Origin: Dyella dinghuensis
Lineage (GTDB): Bacteria > Pseudomonadota > Gammaproteobacteria > Xanthomonadales > Rhodanobacteraceae
Length of the DNA stretch: 64,000 bases
NCBI RefSeq assembly: GCF_003977615.1
Contig: NZ_RYZR01000003.1
Location: forward strand, 186,001 to 250,000
Direction of reading: 5' to 3'
Shown: one piece after another, positions 1-9,201 of the stretch
Layout of the letters: the number at the start of each line of letters is the position of its first letter
How positions within the stretch are numbered: position 1 is the first letter of the stretch
Position numbers and translations under genes: made by a program
Notes under the pieces: model-generated
What the model was told of the DNA's origin: nothing
The model's database searches: none
The model's input: only the letters and a program-made list of their open reading frames with translations

Positions 1-737
1 ATGAGTTGCGCGTAAGGTGCGGAAAGATCGTCGGCTACGCGATAGAGCTGCGTGCCGACCAGATCATCCTGTTGCGTTACGGGATACTGGAGAACGAATA
101 CCGGTTCTTCGCCGGTGTGCGTGCTATCCGGAGCACCCTCCAGCCAGAATGTCGCTGGCCGGAAAATACCTTCCGGTGGATACAGTGCGCAGACCGGCCG
201 ATTGGTGCAGGTTGGCGCAAACGCGACGAGCGGAACGCCGAACCCATCGTGGCGACTACGCACACCGCCGAAGATATCCACCGAAACCTGACTGGCAGAT
301 TCCAGCCATACGTGGTCGCCAAGGCTTTCGGGCAGCCCGCGAAATTCGACTCGAACGATGCGGTGCCCGAGCAATGTGTGTCCAGCGCGCACATCGATCA
401 CATCGCCTTGAGCAAGGGTATCGATGTACCAGCGGCTGCAGCTTGTCGCGAGCGATGCGGCGGCTTCCCGTGTGGAAGCCTGATCGCTGGCCATCGCATC
501 GTGTGCAAGCACTGCGCAGCGCATCCACGCGTTGCTCTGTGCGTCGACATTGTGCAGGGTTGGCGCTTGCGCCGCCCACGTCATGGCAATCTTGAGCGCC
601 TCTTCCGTCGAAACGCCGTGACCCGGGCCCTTCACCGTTGTGGATGGTGTAAGCGTCGTGCAGCCGTGCATGACGACGAGGGCGAACAGGCTCGCCACAC
701 AGCGAACAATAAGCCGTACGCCCGAGCGACACGTCAT
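1..737 (-). CDS. Alpha/beta-hydrolase family lipoprotein, N-terminal part (partial)
   Basis: The frame is open from an ATG at 737 to the left edge, so only about 245 N-terminal residues are visible and the hydrolase core lies outside. The start is a hydrophobic stretch ending in an imperfect lipobox (V22-M-H-G-C26), suggesting a secreted, perhaps lipid-anchored protein. The later part has the pattern FGVPLVAF, then YPPEGIFRPATFWL, then YRVADDLSAPYAQL. I recognise this from the N-terminal extension of secreted esterase/lipase-like proteins of Xanthomonadales, where a GVGVPLV motif precedes the catalytic domain. No catalytic serine is visible here. It lies 104 bp after the hexosaminidase on the same strand and may be co-transcribed. 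Family assignment is from memory of the pattern; substrate unknown. Confidence 0.55.
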   Translation of the reverse strand, partial: MTCRSGVRLIVRCVASLFALVVMHGCTTLTPSTTVKGPGHGVSTEEALKIAMTWAAQAPTLHNVDAQSNAWMRCAVLAHDAMASDQASTREAAASLATSCSRWYIDTLAQGDVIDVRAGHTLLGHRIVRVEFRGLPESLGDHVWLESASQVSVDIFGGVRSRHDGFGVPLVAFAPTCTNRPVCALYPPEGIFRPATFWLEGAPDSTHTGEEPVFVLQYPVTQQDDLVGTQLYRVADDLSAPYAQL

Positions 738-841
738 ACTGGTAATCCCGTGTGGTTAGACAACCGGATCGTCGAGAAGCGTGTTACTCGTACAAGTTTG
801 CTAGCGTTCGTTCATGACAGCAAGTACTAGACCCCTTCAGG

Positions 842-3067
842 TCAATGCACCCGGATCTCATCGAGGAAAAGCCACGTATCTTTTGCACCACCCGAATAGG
901 AAACGGGTGCTGACTGGACTCTCTCTGCATTGACGCGCACGTAGCGAGCCGTGACCGGCGTCGTGGACGTGAAACTGATCGGCTGGATACGCAGCGGTGA
1001 GGAGAAGTCCGGTACCGGCGTATCGGTATAAAGAGGTGTCCAGTTCTGACCGTCCGTCGACACAAAGAAATACACCTCTTTGGGCAACAGAATTCGCGAA
1101 TTGGGTCGCAGCAGAAAATCGACGTCAATAGCGTGAAACGTCGTGATCTGTTGCAGATCGATCGTGGCGCGGAAATCGCTATCGTGCCAGGCAGCCCAAC
1201 GTCCGTCGTAGAACTCGTCGGTGCCCATGATCCCATCCACCAGCACGTCGCCTGATCCGTACTGCGGCGCTACGGGATTGGAAAACGTAATCGGCTTTCC
1301 CAAAGCGATATTGTTGACCAGGGTGAAAGAACTGGCCTTGTCGTAAGGCACTCCATGAAGAAACGGCACGACTTTCACGACGCCGGCTTTCTTGATTGTC
1401 AACGTATCGTCAAAAGACGGCGATTGTTCGGTAGGATCCGAACCGTCGAGGGTGTAGTGATTCTGCAGATCGGCGAATCCGCGCACGGCTTTTAGCTGCC
1501 AATCATTATGCTGCGCATCCAGTGTCATCGTGTAACTCACGACTGGCCGATCTTCCGGGCCATAGGCGATGTGCTGCGCATCCAGCCAGCCGTACTGAGC
1601 TTGCAATCGGTGCTGAAAATCAGCGTAGCTGGTTTCGTCGTGTGCTCCGCCCGTCCACACATTTTCGGCCAGCGCCAAAATGCGTGGATAGATTTTCCAT
1701 TCGGCATTCAGCGGATTGGCGCGCTCGCTCCACAACGGCGCTTCGGCACCTAGAATCTGCGCGCGATGGTTTTGCAGGAATGCATCGGAGTTTCCGCCGG
1801 TTATATCGGTGCTGTAGACGTTTTTGACGGTCAGCTTATCCAGCGGTGCATCGAGGTAGAACGGACCCGCAACGATAATTCGGTTGCCGTTGGCGAGCGC
1901 TTTGTGCGCTTCGTCATCGCCACGCCAGATTTCGATAATGGCATTCTTGTCGGCGCCGCCTTCAAGAATCTCGTCCCAGCCCACCAGCGTTTTGCCCTTG
2001 CTGGCGAGATACGTCTGAATGTGCCGGATGAAGTAGCTTTGCAGTCCTTCTTCGTCTTGCAGGCCCTGTTCTTTCATAAGTGCCTGGCAGGAGGCACAAT
2101 CTTTCCAACGATCCTTCGGCGTCTCGTCACCGCCAATGTGTATATACGGCGACGGGAAAAGTTTGATGACTTCATCCAGCACGTTTTGCAGGAACGTGAA
2201 GGTATTTTTGTCACCGACGCAATCGATATCCTTGAAGACACCCCACGTGGTGGCCACCGTCAACGGTTGTTTCGTGCAGGAGAGTTCTGGGTACGACGCC
2301 AACGCCGCAAGACTATGCCCCGGCATTTCGATTTCTGGAACGACCATGATGTTGCGCTGACCCGCGTACTTCACCACGTCGCGAATCTGCGCCTGCGTGT
2401 AGAAACCGCCGTAGCGCGTACCATCTTCCTCGATGCGCCATGCGCCCACGCTGGTGAGTTTCGGGTACTTCTTGATTTGCAGACGCCAGCCCTGGTCTTC
2501 CGTCAAATGCCAATGGAATGTGTTGATCTTGTAGTAACTCAACACGTCGAGCTGCTTCTTGATGAATGCAACGGGATAGAAATGTCGCCCGACGTCGAGC
2601 ATGAAGCCGCGATAGGCGAACGCTGGCGCGTCTTCAATCTGCACGGCTGGAATCGCCGCAGGTGAGCCGTGCTCTAGCGGCAAAAGCTGACGCAAGGTTT
2701 GTACGCCCCAGAACAGTCCCTTGTCGGTCGATGCCTGGATGATCACACCGCGTGGCGTGACAGAAAGCCGATAGGCTTCATCGCCTTTCACGGAAGGATC
2801 GATCGCCAGTGCGATGCCATGTGCATGCACGCTTTCGGAAAGACGGATGCCAGTCTGCTCGCGGACCGCATCGCGCAAAAAGGAAACGATTTCGCGCGCT
2901 CGTGCATCGTTGGGAGCGTCGATACCGGTGTTGGCATCCAGTTGATAAACGCCCTGGCCGGTTTCCATATGTTGCGGTTTCGGGACAATCGAGATTTCGG
3001 CGGACGCACAAAAGCTCATCACCAGGACAGAAACACCCAAGCAGTACGCGAGCAACGACTTCAACAT
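842..3067 (-). CDS. Beta-N-acetylhexosaminidase, GH20, with C-terminal discoidin-like domain
   Basis: A 741-residue exported GH20 enzyme that removes terminal beta-linked GlcNAc or GalNAc from glycans, probably in the periplasm or at the surface. A Sec signal peptide covers about residues 1-23 (ends ASA). A GH20b-like N-domain occupies about 25-145. The (beta/alpha)8 barrel follows, with the family HxGGDE motif at 310-315; D314 and E315 are the substrate-assisted catalytic pair. A chitobiase-type C-terminal segment and a discoidin/F5-8C-like domain (about 600-741, NIALGKP onward) complete it. The ATG at 3067 has GGAG 8 bp upstream. A strong terminator separates it from the upstream TonB receptor gene, so it probably has its own promoter or depends on read-through. 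Co-location with fucosidases and a receptor points to N-glycan or similar glycan degradation. Confidence 0.9.
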   Translation of the reverse strand: MLKSLLAYCLGVSVLVMSFCASAEISIVPKPQHMETGQGVYQLDANTGIDAPNDARAREIVSFLRDAVREQTGIRLSESVHAHGIALAIDPSVKGDEAYRLSVTPRGVIIQASTDKGLFWGVQTLRQLLPLEHGSPAAIPAVQIEDAPAFAYRGFMLDVGRHFYPVAFIKKQLDVLSYYKINTFHWHLTEDQGWRLQIKKYPKLTSVGAWRIEEDGTRYGGFYTQAQIRDVVKYAGQRNIMVVPEIEMPGHSLAALASYPELSCTKQPLTVATTWGVFKDIDCVGDKNTFTFLQNVLDEVIKLFPSPYIHIGGDETPKDRWKDCASCQALMKEQGLQDEEGLQSYFIRHIQTYLASKGKTLVGWDEILEGGADKNAIIEIWRGDDEAHKALANGNRIIVAGPFYLDAPLDKLTVKNVYSTDITGGNSDAFLQNHRAQILGAEAPLWSERANPLNAEWKIYPRILALAENVWTGGAHDETSYADFQHRLQAQYGWLDAQHIAYGPEDRPVVSYTMTLDAQHNDWQLKAVRGFADLQNHYTLDGSDPTEQSPSFDDTLTIKKAGVVKVVPFLHGVPYDKASSFTLVNNIALGKPITFSNPVAPQYGSGDVLVDGIMGTDEFYDGRWAAWHDSDFRATIDLQQITTFHAIDVDFLLRPNSRILLPKEVYFFVSTDGQNWTPLYTDTPVPDFSSPLRIQPISFTSTTPVTARYVRVNAERVQSAPVSYSGGAKDTWLFLDEIRVH

Positions 3068-3105
3068 CCGTAAAACTCCATCTGTTCAAACATATCGCCC
3101 AAAGC

Positions 3106-3136
3106 AAACGAGCCCGGCTTTTGGCCGGGCTCGTTT
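3106..3136 (-). terminator. Rho-independent terminator after the TonB-dependent receptor gene
   Basis: A perfect 13-bp inverted repeat (AAACGAGCCCGGC and its complement) encloses a 5-nt loop in the short gap between the receptor stop (3149) and the hexosaminidase start (3067). The A/T ends of the arms supply a short U tract on the minus strand. Confidence 0.8.
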
Positions 3137-3148
3137 GGATTGCTTACC

Positions 3149-5959
3149 TCAATCGATCTTCCAATCAACCGACAAGAAGAGCTCGCGACCGTTGTATTCA
3201 TCGGCGCTTTGCCCCGTGGTGACGAACTCAAAGCCACCGGCGTAGTACGGGATTCCCGCGACCTTGTTGAAGATGTTGTTGACCGTGAAGGTCAACTTCA
3301 CCTGCTGCAAGAGCTGATAGCTGACCGAGCTGTTCCAGGTGATCCAGATCGGGACGTGGCCGTTGTAAACCACGCAGTCTGCGTCACCCAGGCTCGGCTG
3401 GGTGCCGTTGGCGAGCGTTTCGCAAGCACCGTAGCCAGGCGAGCGCAAGGTGCCGTCACGCTGACCGGACACCGACACGTTCCAGAGGTCCTTGTTCCAA
3501 TCGGCTACCCAATTGACCCTGCTCGCCACTTGGTTGTAGCGCGTATTGAGCAGTGGGTCGTTGGCCAGCACACGCTGTTTGTACGACAGATTGTTGGTGT
3601 AATTGATGCTGCCGCGGAAGTTGCCGTACTCCGTCGCTTTCTTGTAGTCCAGCGAAGCATCGATACCGCTCACGTACAACGACGCCTCGTTGATCGGGCC
3701 AGACTGCACCTCGGTGATCAGACCAGCCGCATTGCGCGTGACCATCTTCTCCACCATCTGGCAATACGCCGACCCCGGAATGTGTGCGGTATATGCCTGT
3801 ACCCCGCTGGTGCCGTTTGCCTGCAGGCCGGTAAGGCAGCCGGCTTCGTCCGTCAGCACGGTTTGCTGGCTGAGGTACTCGATGGAGTTGTCCACGCCCA
3901 TGTGCCAGTAGTCGGTGGAGAACGACAGGCCGTCCACACCGGGGATCTGCCACACGAAACCATAGGTCCAGGAGTGACCAGTCTGCGGCAACAAGTAGCG
4001 GCTGCCGCCTGTTACAAGGTTGTAGTACTGCGAGGGCGGACGTTGCACCTGCGAGCACCATGTGCTGTTGGTCTGACCCGCCTTGATGGCCTGGATGCAC
4101 TGCAAGGGATCGATGAAATCACCCTGCGGTTCCGTGGAACCGGTCTGATAGATAGCCTGCATGTCCGGCGCCTTGAAGTTGGTGCCGTAGGTGCCGCGAA
4201 TCAACAGACTATCGATGGGACGCCATTCGATACCGGTGCCCCAGGTGCGGGCGACGTCGGCACTGCTGGCGTCACGGTACTTGTCGAGGCGACCGGAGAG
4301 CGTCCAGGTCAACGTATCCAGAATCGGCATGCGGAACTCGGTGCCGAACGAGAAGCGCTGACGGGTGCCACCACCGGTGTTGTACTCATCGAACGGATTC
4401 TGGAACGTATCGCCGTTGGCGCCGCGCGGATCCGGCGAAAGCTGGAAGCCGTTGTGCGCAGCTTCGAATACCGCCGCCCAACCGATTGGTTCCTCGCTTA
4501 CCCATGGCAATTTGTACAGATCGCCGTTGACGCGGAACTGCGCCTGGTCCAGCCACGACGTCGAGGTGTTCTCGCCACTGGCCGCGAACGTACCGTATTG
4601 CTGTGGCGTGATGGGGTTCCACCATTGCTGCCAGTTCATGGCGTAAATGGGCAAGCCTGCAGCGTTGGTACCCAACTGCTTGCCGAGGAAGAAATTGGTC
4701 ATGGCCTGAGGATCGATGGCCGTGATGACCTGCCCCGTCGTCTGGTCGTAGAACTGAGGACTGACGTATACCGGCAACTGGGTGTTGGAAATGCCCACCG
4801 TGTCATACAGCGCCGCCGAGGCGTAAAGCTGCAAGCCGTTCTTGAAGTCGTACTCGCCGGCCACGAAGCCGCTGTTGTTGCGGCTGCCTGGTGTCAGCAC
4901 CCAGTCTTTGAACAGGGCCGGCTGCGAGCAGTAGTAACCATTGTCGGTCACGCCGGTAATCTGGTTGCCCTGGGTGGCGACACTGTGCGACTGGCTCAGC
5001 TGGAAGTTGTTGCCGAACTTTGAGCAGCTGCCTGCCGGAGGCGTGATGTATTGACCTGAGGCGTTCGTAGCGGAGATGCCAATGGCGCTGGCTGAGTCGT
5101 ACTGGTAGCCGAACATGCGATCGGCCGGGCTCCAGGCACCGTATCCGGCGTCGGATACCGAGTCCTGATAGGGACGATCGGCACCCCAGAGCGCCGTGCG
5201 GTTGGACTTCTCCGCGTTGTAGATGATGTGCCAGTTCTCGCCGGATTTGCCGCCGGAGAAGTTGATGTCGCCGTATCTGCGACCGCCACGAGTGGCGCCA
5301 CCGCCGGTCACCTGCAGGTCATCGCCCTGATAGTCCTTCTTCAGGATTACGTTGACCACGCCTGCAATCGCATCCGAGCCATAGATCGACGAAGCGCCGG
5401 AGGCCAGGATTTCGATGTGGTCGATCATGCCGGTGGGCAGGTTGTTGTAGTTCTGGAAGTTGCTCTGAGCATTCAGCGGCTGCGGGTAGTCCACCACGCG
5501 ATGCCCGTCGATCATCAGCAAGCTGAAGCCAGCACCCAGGTTGCGCAAGTTTACTGAGCGCGCATTCACCGAGGTGGCACCCCAACTGGCCGGGTCCTGC
5601 GTCTGGCCAAATTGCGGCATCGAATCGAGGAATTCCCACAGCGTGGTGAAACCCTCTGCCTTGATCTGTTCGCCGGTGACGATTTGGACCGGCGCCGGTC
5701 CTTCGATTTCCACGCGCGGGATCATCGAACCGGTGACGGTAATAGTTTGGAGTTTCGCCGCGTTCTTCTGATCGGCCGGCTGCCCGCTGGTTGACGTGCT
5801 TTGTGGGCTCGTCTGCGAATTGCTCGATGAGGTGCTCTGCTGATTCGTCTGCGAATTGTCAGAGGTCGTGCTCGATGTTTGTGCGAACGCACTTGGCGCG
5901 AACAACGCGAGCGCCAGCGAACTGGCCAACACACCACGACGTACTCGGATATTGCTCAT
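3149..5959 (-). CDS. TonB-dependent outer-membrane receptor, probable glycan importer
   Basis: A 936-residue TonB-dependent receptor expected to import oligosaccharides across the outer membrane. The start at 5959 is chosen because GGAGGGGAG lies just upstream and the protein then opens with a clean signal peptide (ends SAFAQ). Next is an unusually long low-complexity linker rich in S, T, Q and N (about residues 27-70), then a TonB-box-like QTITVTGS, the plug (PVQIVTGEQI; LLMIDGHRVV), and a large barrel ending in SVDWKID. No STN signalling domain is present, so it is unlikely to work through an anti-sigma factor. Position between GH20 and GH29 genes suggests its ligand is a fucosylated or GlcNAc-containing glycan (inference). 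Confidence 0.9.
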   Translation of the reverse strand: MSNIRVRRGVLASSLALALFAPSAFAQTSSTTSDNSQTNQQSTSSSNSQTSPQSTSTSGQPADQKNAAKLQTITVTGSMIPRVEIEGPAPVQIVTGEQIKAEGFTTLWEFLDSMPQFGQTQDPASWGATSVNARSVNLRNLGAGFSLLMIDGHRVVDYPQPLNAQSNFQNYNNLPTGMIDHIEILASGASSIYGSDAIAGVVNVILKKDYQGDDLQVTGGGATRGGRRYGDINFSGGKSGENWHIIYNAEKSNRTALWGADRPYQDSVSDAGYGAWSPADRMFGYQYDSASAIGISATNASGQYITPPAGSCSKFGNNFQLSQSHSVATQGNQITGVTDNGYYCSQPALFKDWVLTPGSRNNSGFVAGEYDFKNGLQLYASAALYDTVGISNTQLPVYVSPQFYDQTTGQVITAIDPQAMTNFFLGKQLGTNAAGLPIYAMNWQQWWNPITPQQYGTFAASGENTSTSWLDQAQFRVNGDLYKLPWVSEEPIGWAAVFEAAHNGFQLSPDPRGANGDTFQNPFDEYNTGGGTRQRFSFGTEFRMPILDTLTWTLSGRLDKYRDASSADVARTWGTGIEWRPIDSLLIRGTYGTNFKAPDMQAIYQTGSTEPQGDFIDPLQCIQAIKAGQTNSTWCSQVQRPPSQYYNLVTGGSRYLLPQTGHSWTYGFVWQIPGVDGLSFSTDYWHMGVDNSIEYLSQQTVLTDEAGCLTGLQANGTSGVQAYTAHIPGSAYCQMVEKMVTRNAAGLITEVQSGPINEASLYVSGIDASLDYKKATEYGNFRGSINYTNNLSYKQRVLANDPLLNTRYNQVASRVNWVADWNKDLWNVSVSGQRDGTLRSPGYGACETLANGTQPSLGDADCVVYNGHVPIWITWNSSVSYQLLQQVKLTFTVNNIFNKVAGIPYYAGGFEFVTTGQSADEYNGRELFLSVDWKID

Positions 5960-6000
5960 GTTTCTCCCCTCCCGGTGAAGTTTTAGTGTCTCTTGCCGCA

Positions 6001-6022
6001 TTCGACCCCCTGGTAAGTCGAA
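6001..6022. promoter_or_regulatory. Inverted repeat upstream of the TonB receptor gene, candidate operator
   Basis: TTCGAC and GTCGAA (perfect 6-bp arms, 10-bp spacer) lie about 40 bp upstream of the receptor start, between the fucosidase stop (6102) and the ATG (5959). Position suits a repressor or activator site. No regulator gene is linked on this strand, and the call rests on symmetry and position only. Confidence 0.25.
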
Positions 6023-6101
6023 ATCGGCGTTTTTACTTGCTCGTCTGTGATCGCGCTGAAAGCGGATCGGCATTTCTCTTTCTTTTCCGAACGACAGCGA
6101 T

Positions 6102-7781
6102 TTATGAATGGGGCGCGCCTCCCTCCCTCGCTGTCAGCGTGAGATGGTCTTTCATTTCTATTCGATAGACATATGCACGCACGCCAGCAGGTTGCGTGGG
6201 CAGATTGAGATGCAAGCCGTCAGCTTGCTGATCGAACGCCACTGGTTTACCGGTGGCCAACAACGTCACCGACGTCACGTTCATGCTTGGCGTGATGGAA
6301 TGAATCAGCGCATGAGTTGTCGACGGCCACGCCATTTCGATGGCGTAGAGACGTCCATTCTTGGTGGTGAAACGAAAATCTTCCGCGGTATAAGGCTTCG
6401 TCTTGGTGTCCTGCATGGTGCCGGCGGCGACTTGCGTGGGACCTTCGCCGTAATGCGTCCACGGACGCGTGCCGTAGATCGCTTCTCCGTTGACGTTCAA
6501 CCATTGTCCGATCGCCAGCAAAATGTGCCGCGCCTGTTCCGGAATGGTGCCGTCGGCTTTGGGACCGATGTTCAACAGCAGATTGCCGTTCTTGCTCACC
6601 ACATCGGCGAGCAACTGCACGATTTCATCCGGTGACTTGTAGGTATCGCCTTCCGCGTATCCCCATGAGTCGGGGCTCACTGAGGTTTCGGTCTGCCAGG
6701 GTTGTGGGCGGATATCCGCGGCCTGTCCGCGCTCGATGTTCAATGTGCCCGTACCGGGGCGCATATCATCGAGTTTGTAGTTGAGTACAACGCCCTGCTC
6801 GCGCGTTGCTGCCTGGTTGTAGTAGAACGCTGCGAACTCGGCCAATGCATTGCGGAAACGCGGTTGACCCACCCACCAATCGAAGTACATCAGGTCCGGA
6901 TGGTAGTCCTGCACGATTTCGGACGAGCGGGCTAGCCAATCGTTGATGTATGCATCGGAAACGAATGTCCAATCGACATCCTGACCGTCCTCGCCCTTGG
7001 CAGATTCCGACGGATGCGCCGGCCCGTAGAGCGCGGCATAGCGTGGATCGTTGACGTCGGAATTGAATGTGCGTCCGTATTCGTAGAACCAGTCGTGCTC
7101 GGCGCGGTGCGAAGAAAGGCCGAGTTTCATGCCCTGCGCGCGAATCGCCTTGGCCAGTTCGCCGATCACGTCGCGATGCGGCCCCATTTTCACCGCAGTC
7201 CAATCCGACAGCTTCGAGTCGTACATCGCAAAGCCGTCATGATGCTCGGCAACGGGCACCACATAACGCGCGCCCGCTTCGCGGAACAACGTCGCCCATG
7301 CCTGCGGATCGAAGTGCTCGGCTTTGAAAAGCGGAATCAGATCCTTGTAGCCAACCTTGGGCATCGGGCCATAGGTGGCGATCTGATGCTGGTAGCGATC
7401 GGAGTTCTCGCCCGTGCGTTCGTACATGTGGCGCGGATACCACTCGCCTTTGAACGCAGGGACCGAGTACACACCCCAATGGATGAAGATGCCGAACTTG
7501 GCGTCTCGATACCATTCCGGCGTGCTGTAGCCGGTAAGGCTCTGCCAGTCCGGTGTCATGGGACCCTGCCAGGCGACTTTGTCAGCCTGCGCCAGGATGG
7601 CTTTGCGCGCACCGTCGTAAGGACGATTGGCGGCCACCCATTGCTGTTCGATCGTTGCCGCATCCGGCGGCGTCACTGCTTGCGTACTATCGGCAGCGAC
7701 AACCGCAGTCATACCGAGCAGCGCAAAAACAACGCCTGCACATAGACCCATACCACGCAGCATCGAACTGTGCGCGCTCAT
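6102..7781 (-). CDS. Alpha-L-fucosidase, GH29 (copy A)
   Basis: A 559-residue exported retaining alpha-L-fucosidase that releases L-fucose from glycans. A signal peptide covers about residues 1-30. The barrel shows the GH29 landmarks HWGVYS (101-106), EHHDGF (179-184) and YFDWW (299-303), with D301 the expected nucleophile. A C-terminal beta-sandwich ends the protein. The start codon overlaps the stop of the upstream glucokinase-family gene (ATGA), so translation is coupled. It is a close paralogue of the GH29 at 10589-12205, with long stretches identical (for example around KFGIFIHWGVYSVPAF). General architecture places it in the relaxed-specificity GH29-A group. Which linkage it cuts cannot be read from sequence. 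Confidence 0.9.
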   Translation of the reverse strand: MSAHSSMLRGMGLCAGVVFALLGMTAVVAADSTQAVTPPDAATIEQQWVAANRPYDGARKAILAQADKVAWQGPMTPDWQSLTGYSTPEWYRDAKFGIFIHWGVYSVPAFKGEWYPRHMYERTGENSDRYQHQIATYGPMPKVGYKDLIPLFKAEHFDPQAWATLFREAGARYVVPVAEHHDGFAMYDSKLSDWTAVKMGPHRDVIGELAKAIRAQGMKLGLSSHRAEHDWFYEYGRTFNSDVNDPRYAALYGPAHPSESAKGEDGQDVDWTFVSDAYINDWLARSSEIVQDYHPDLMYFDWWVGQPRFRNALAEFAAFYYNQAATREQGVVLNYKLDDMRPGTGTLNIERGQAADIRPQPWQTETSVSPDSWGYAEGDTYKSPDEIVQLLADVVSKNGNLLLNIGPKADGTIPEQARHILLAIGQWLNVNGEAIYGTRPWTHYGEGPTQVAAGTMQDTKTKPYTAEDFRFTTKNGRLYAIEMAWPSTTHALIHSITPSMNVTSVTLLATGKPVAFDQQADGLHLNLPTQPAGVRAYVYRIEMKDHLTLTAREGGAPHS

Positions 7782-8872
7782 GCGGTCTTATCCTGAGCCT
7801 GGTGACTCATCAGCCAGCTCGCTGCGCCAATGACACCCAGCCGCGCGTGATCCACAACGTGGACAGGAACGGTCTGCAGGAACGGACGCATCACGCCCTT
7901 ATCGAGAAAGCGGCTCACGAACGTGCTGCGTTCGACAAACTCGACAATTTGCGAGAGAAAACCTCCGGCGAGATAGATGCCGCCGGTTGCGCCATACAAC
8001 ATCGCTAGATCGCCGAGGAAGGAACCGAGCCATCCGCAAAACAGCTCCAGGGTTTCCACCGCTCTCACGTTGGTACCGGCGCATGCTGCCGCAGTGATCG
8101 CGGCTGGCTCCTGAAACACGGCGGGCAAGCGTTCGACGCGGCACAACGCGCCATAAAGGCGTAGAAGTCCAGGGCCGGACAAGATGTGGTCGTAAGGTAC
8201 ATGCGTGTTGGCTTGCGCCAACTCGGCAAGCACTTGTTGTTCACGCCCGACGCGGGCCGCCAACTGGATGTGGCCCGCTTCCGTTGCAAGCACCTTGGGC
8301 TGTGCGCCGGGCAAACGCACCGCTACGCCAAGTCCGGTGCCTGGACCAACAATGACGACGGGACCTGTGCCTGTTTTATCCAGCCGTTTCTGGTTATGCA
8401 ACGATGTGATATCGCTAACATCCAGATACGTCGTGCCGTAAGCCAGTGCTTCAAAATCATTGAGTATTTTGACGCTGCTCAGCCCCAATTCTGCCTCGAG
8501 CACAGACGGTGCGACTGGCCATTGCAAGTTGCTATTGACGACCCGCCCTTCATGCAGGAAGCCCGCACAGGCAAGCGCAAGATGAGACGGCTTGGCCGCA
8601 TAGGTCGTGCAGAACGCACGTACGATCGCATCGAGACCGGAGTACTCAGCACACTTGTAGACGCGGTACGCCAACACATTGGGCGTCGTTTCGCCCTGCC
8701 CAAAGCTGATCAACCCGATGCGTGCATGGGTGCCGCCTACGTCGGCAGCAAGGAACGGCTCGTTGGAAAACGATGCTGACTTCGCGGACAATGCAGTCCC
8801 TTCCAGTGCGACACCAAACGGCGGGGAATAAATGCCCCCGGACTCGTTGAAGCCCTGATAGCCGCCTTTCAT
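7778..8872 (-). CDS. Glucokinase-family sugar kinase (copy 1)
   Basis: A cytoplasmic ATP-dependent hexose kinase of the bacterial glucokinase (Glk) family, about 364 residues. It has the phosphate-1 loop FLAADVGGTHAR (about residues 40-51), the catalytic-Asp region LNDFEALAYG, the phosphate-2 loop VGPGTGLG and EAGHIQ. I place the start at the ATG at 8872 because it overlaps the stop of an upstream mini-ORF (ATGA). A TTG two codons earlier and a downstream TTG nearer the kinase core are alternatives, since about 35 residues precede the conserved domain. Related Xanthomonas kinases (NagK-II type, as I recall) act on N-acetylglucosamine. Given the neighbouring hexosaminidase, GlcNAc is as plausible a substrate as glucose. 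Confidence 0.8.
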   Translation of the reverse strand: MKGGYQGFNESGGIYSPPFGVALEGTALSAKSASFSNEPFLAADVGGTHARIGLISFGQGETTPNVLAYRVYKCAEYSGLDAIVRAFCTTYAAKPSHLALACAGFLHEGRVVNSNLQWPVAPSVLEAELGLSSVKILNDFEALAYGTTYLDVSDITSLHNQKRLDKTGTGPVVIVGPGTGLGVAVRLPGAQPKVLATEAGHIQLAARVGREQQVLAELAQANTHVPYDHILSGPGLLRLYGALCRVERLPAVFQEPAAITAAACAGTNVRAVETLELFCGWLGSFLGDLAMLYGATGGIYLAGGFLSQIVEFVERSTFVSRFLDKGVMRPFLQTVPVHVVDHARLGVIGAASWLMSHQAQDKTA

Positions 8873-8943
8873 ACGCAACGCTGCTCCGCGCCGTCGAGCG
8901 GCGAAGCCGTTTCGTTTTTACTCAGCTGGATCGGCCCCTTCAT
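8869..8943 (-). CDS. 24-codon mini-ORF overlapping the kinase start
   Basis: An ATG preceded by CCGGAGGGGAG (a strong Shine-Dalgarno a few bases upstream) opens a 24-residue frame (MKGPIQLSKNETASPLD...) whose TGA overlaps the ATG of the downstream kinase. It has no signal peptide or recognisable domain. It could be a coupling leader peptide, or the surviving start of a gene whose body was deleted, as happened to the neighbouring sialidase. Whether it is translated is unknown. Confidence 0.35.
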   Translation of the reverse strand: MKGPIQLSKNETASPLDGAEQRCV

Positions 8944-9201
8944 CTCCCCTCCGGTGCCCCAACAACGCTCTGTACTCATCCCCGGAGTCACCCGGCGATT
9001 TCATACGTGAATATCTAATTCATATTTACCTTCAAACAGCTTATAGGTCGAATTTAGATCGAGGCAAGTTGCATCGCAACACATTTTTTCGATTGCGATC
9101 ACACAAAATTGCCCGTGCTCGTAAACCATTGTTTTGTGTACACACGTAACGGCACCCAGGTCCCTGCTTTGGGGAGGTTTCGCGAAACTGTCGACGGGTT
9201 C

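Noticed and set aside
6-830. A 274-codon plus-strand frame opposite the first gene
   Set aside because: It is antisense to a frame with signal peptide and recognisable alpha/beta-hydrolase extension motifs, and its translation is Arg/His/Ala-rich with no family pattern.
3140-5023. A 627-codon plus-strand frame inside the TonB receptor gene
   Set aside because: Long antisense frames arise from GC-biased codon use; the translation shows no domain, no ribosome binding site, and the opposite strand encodes a clear receptor.
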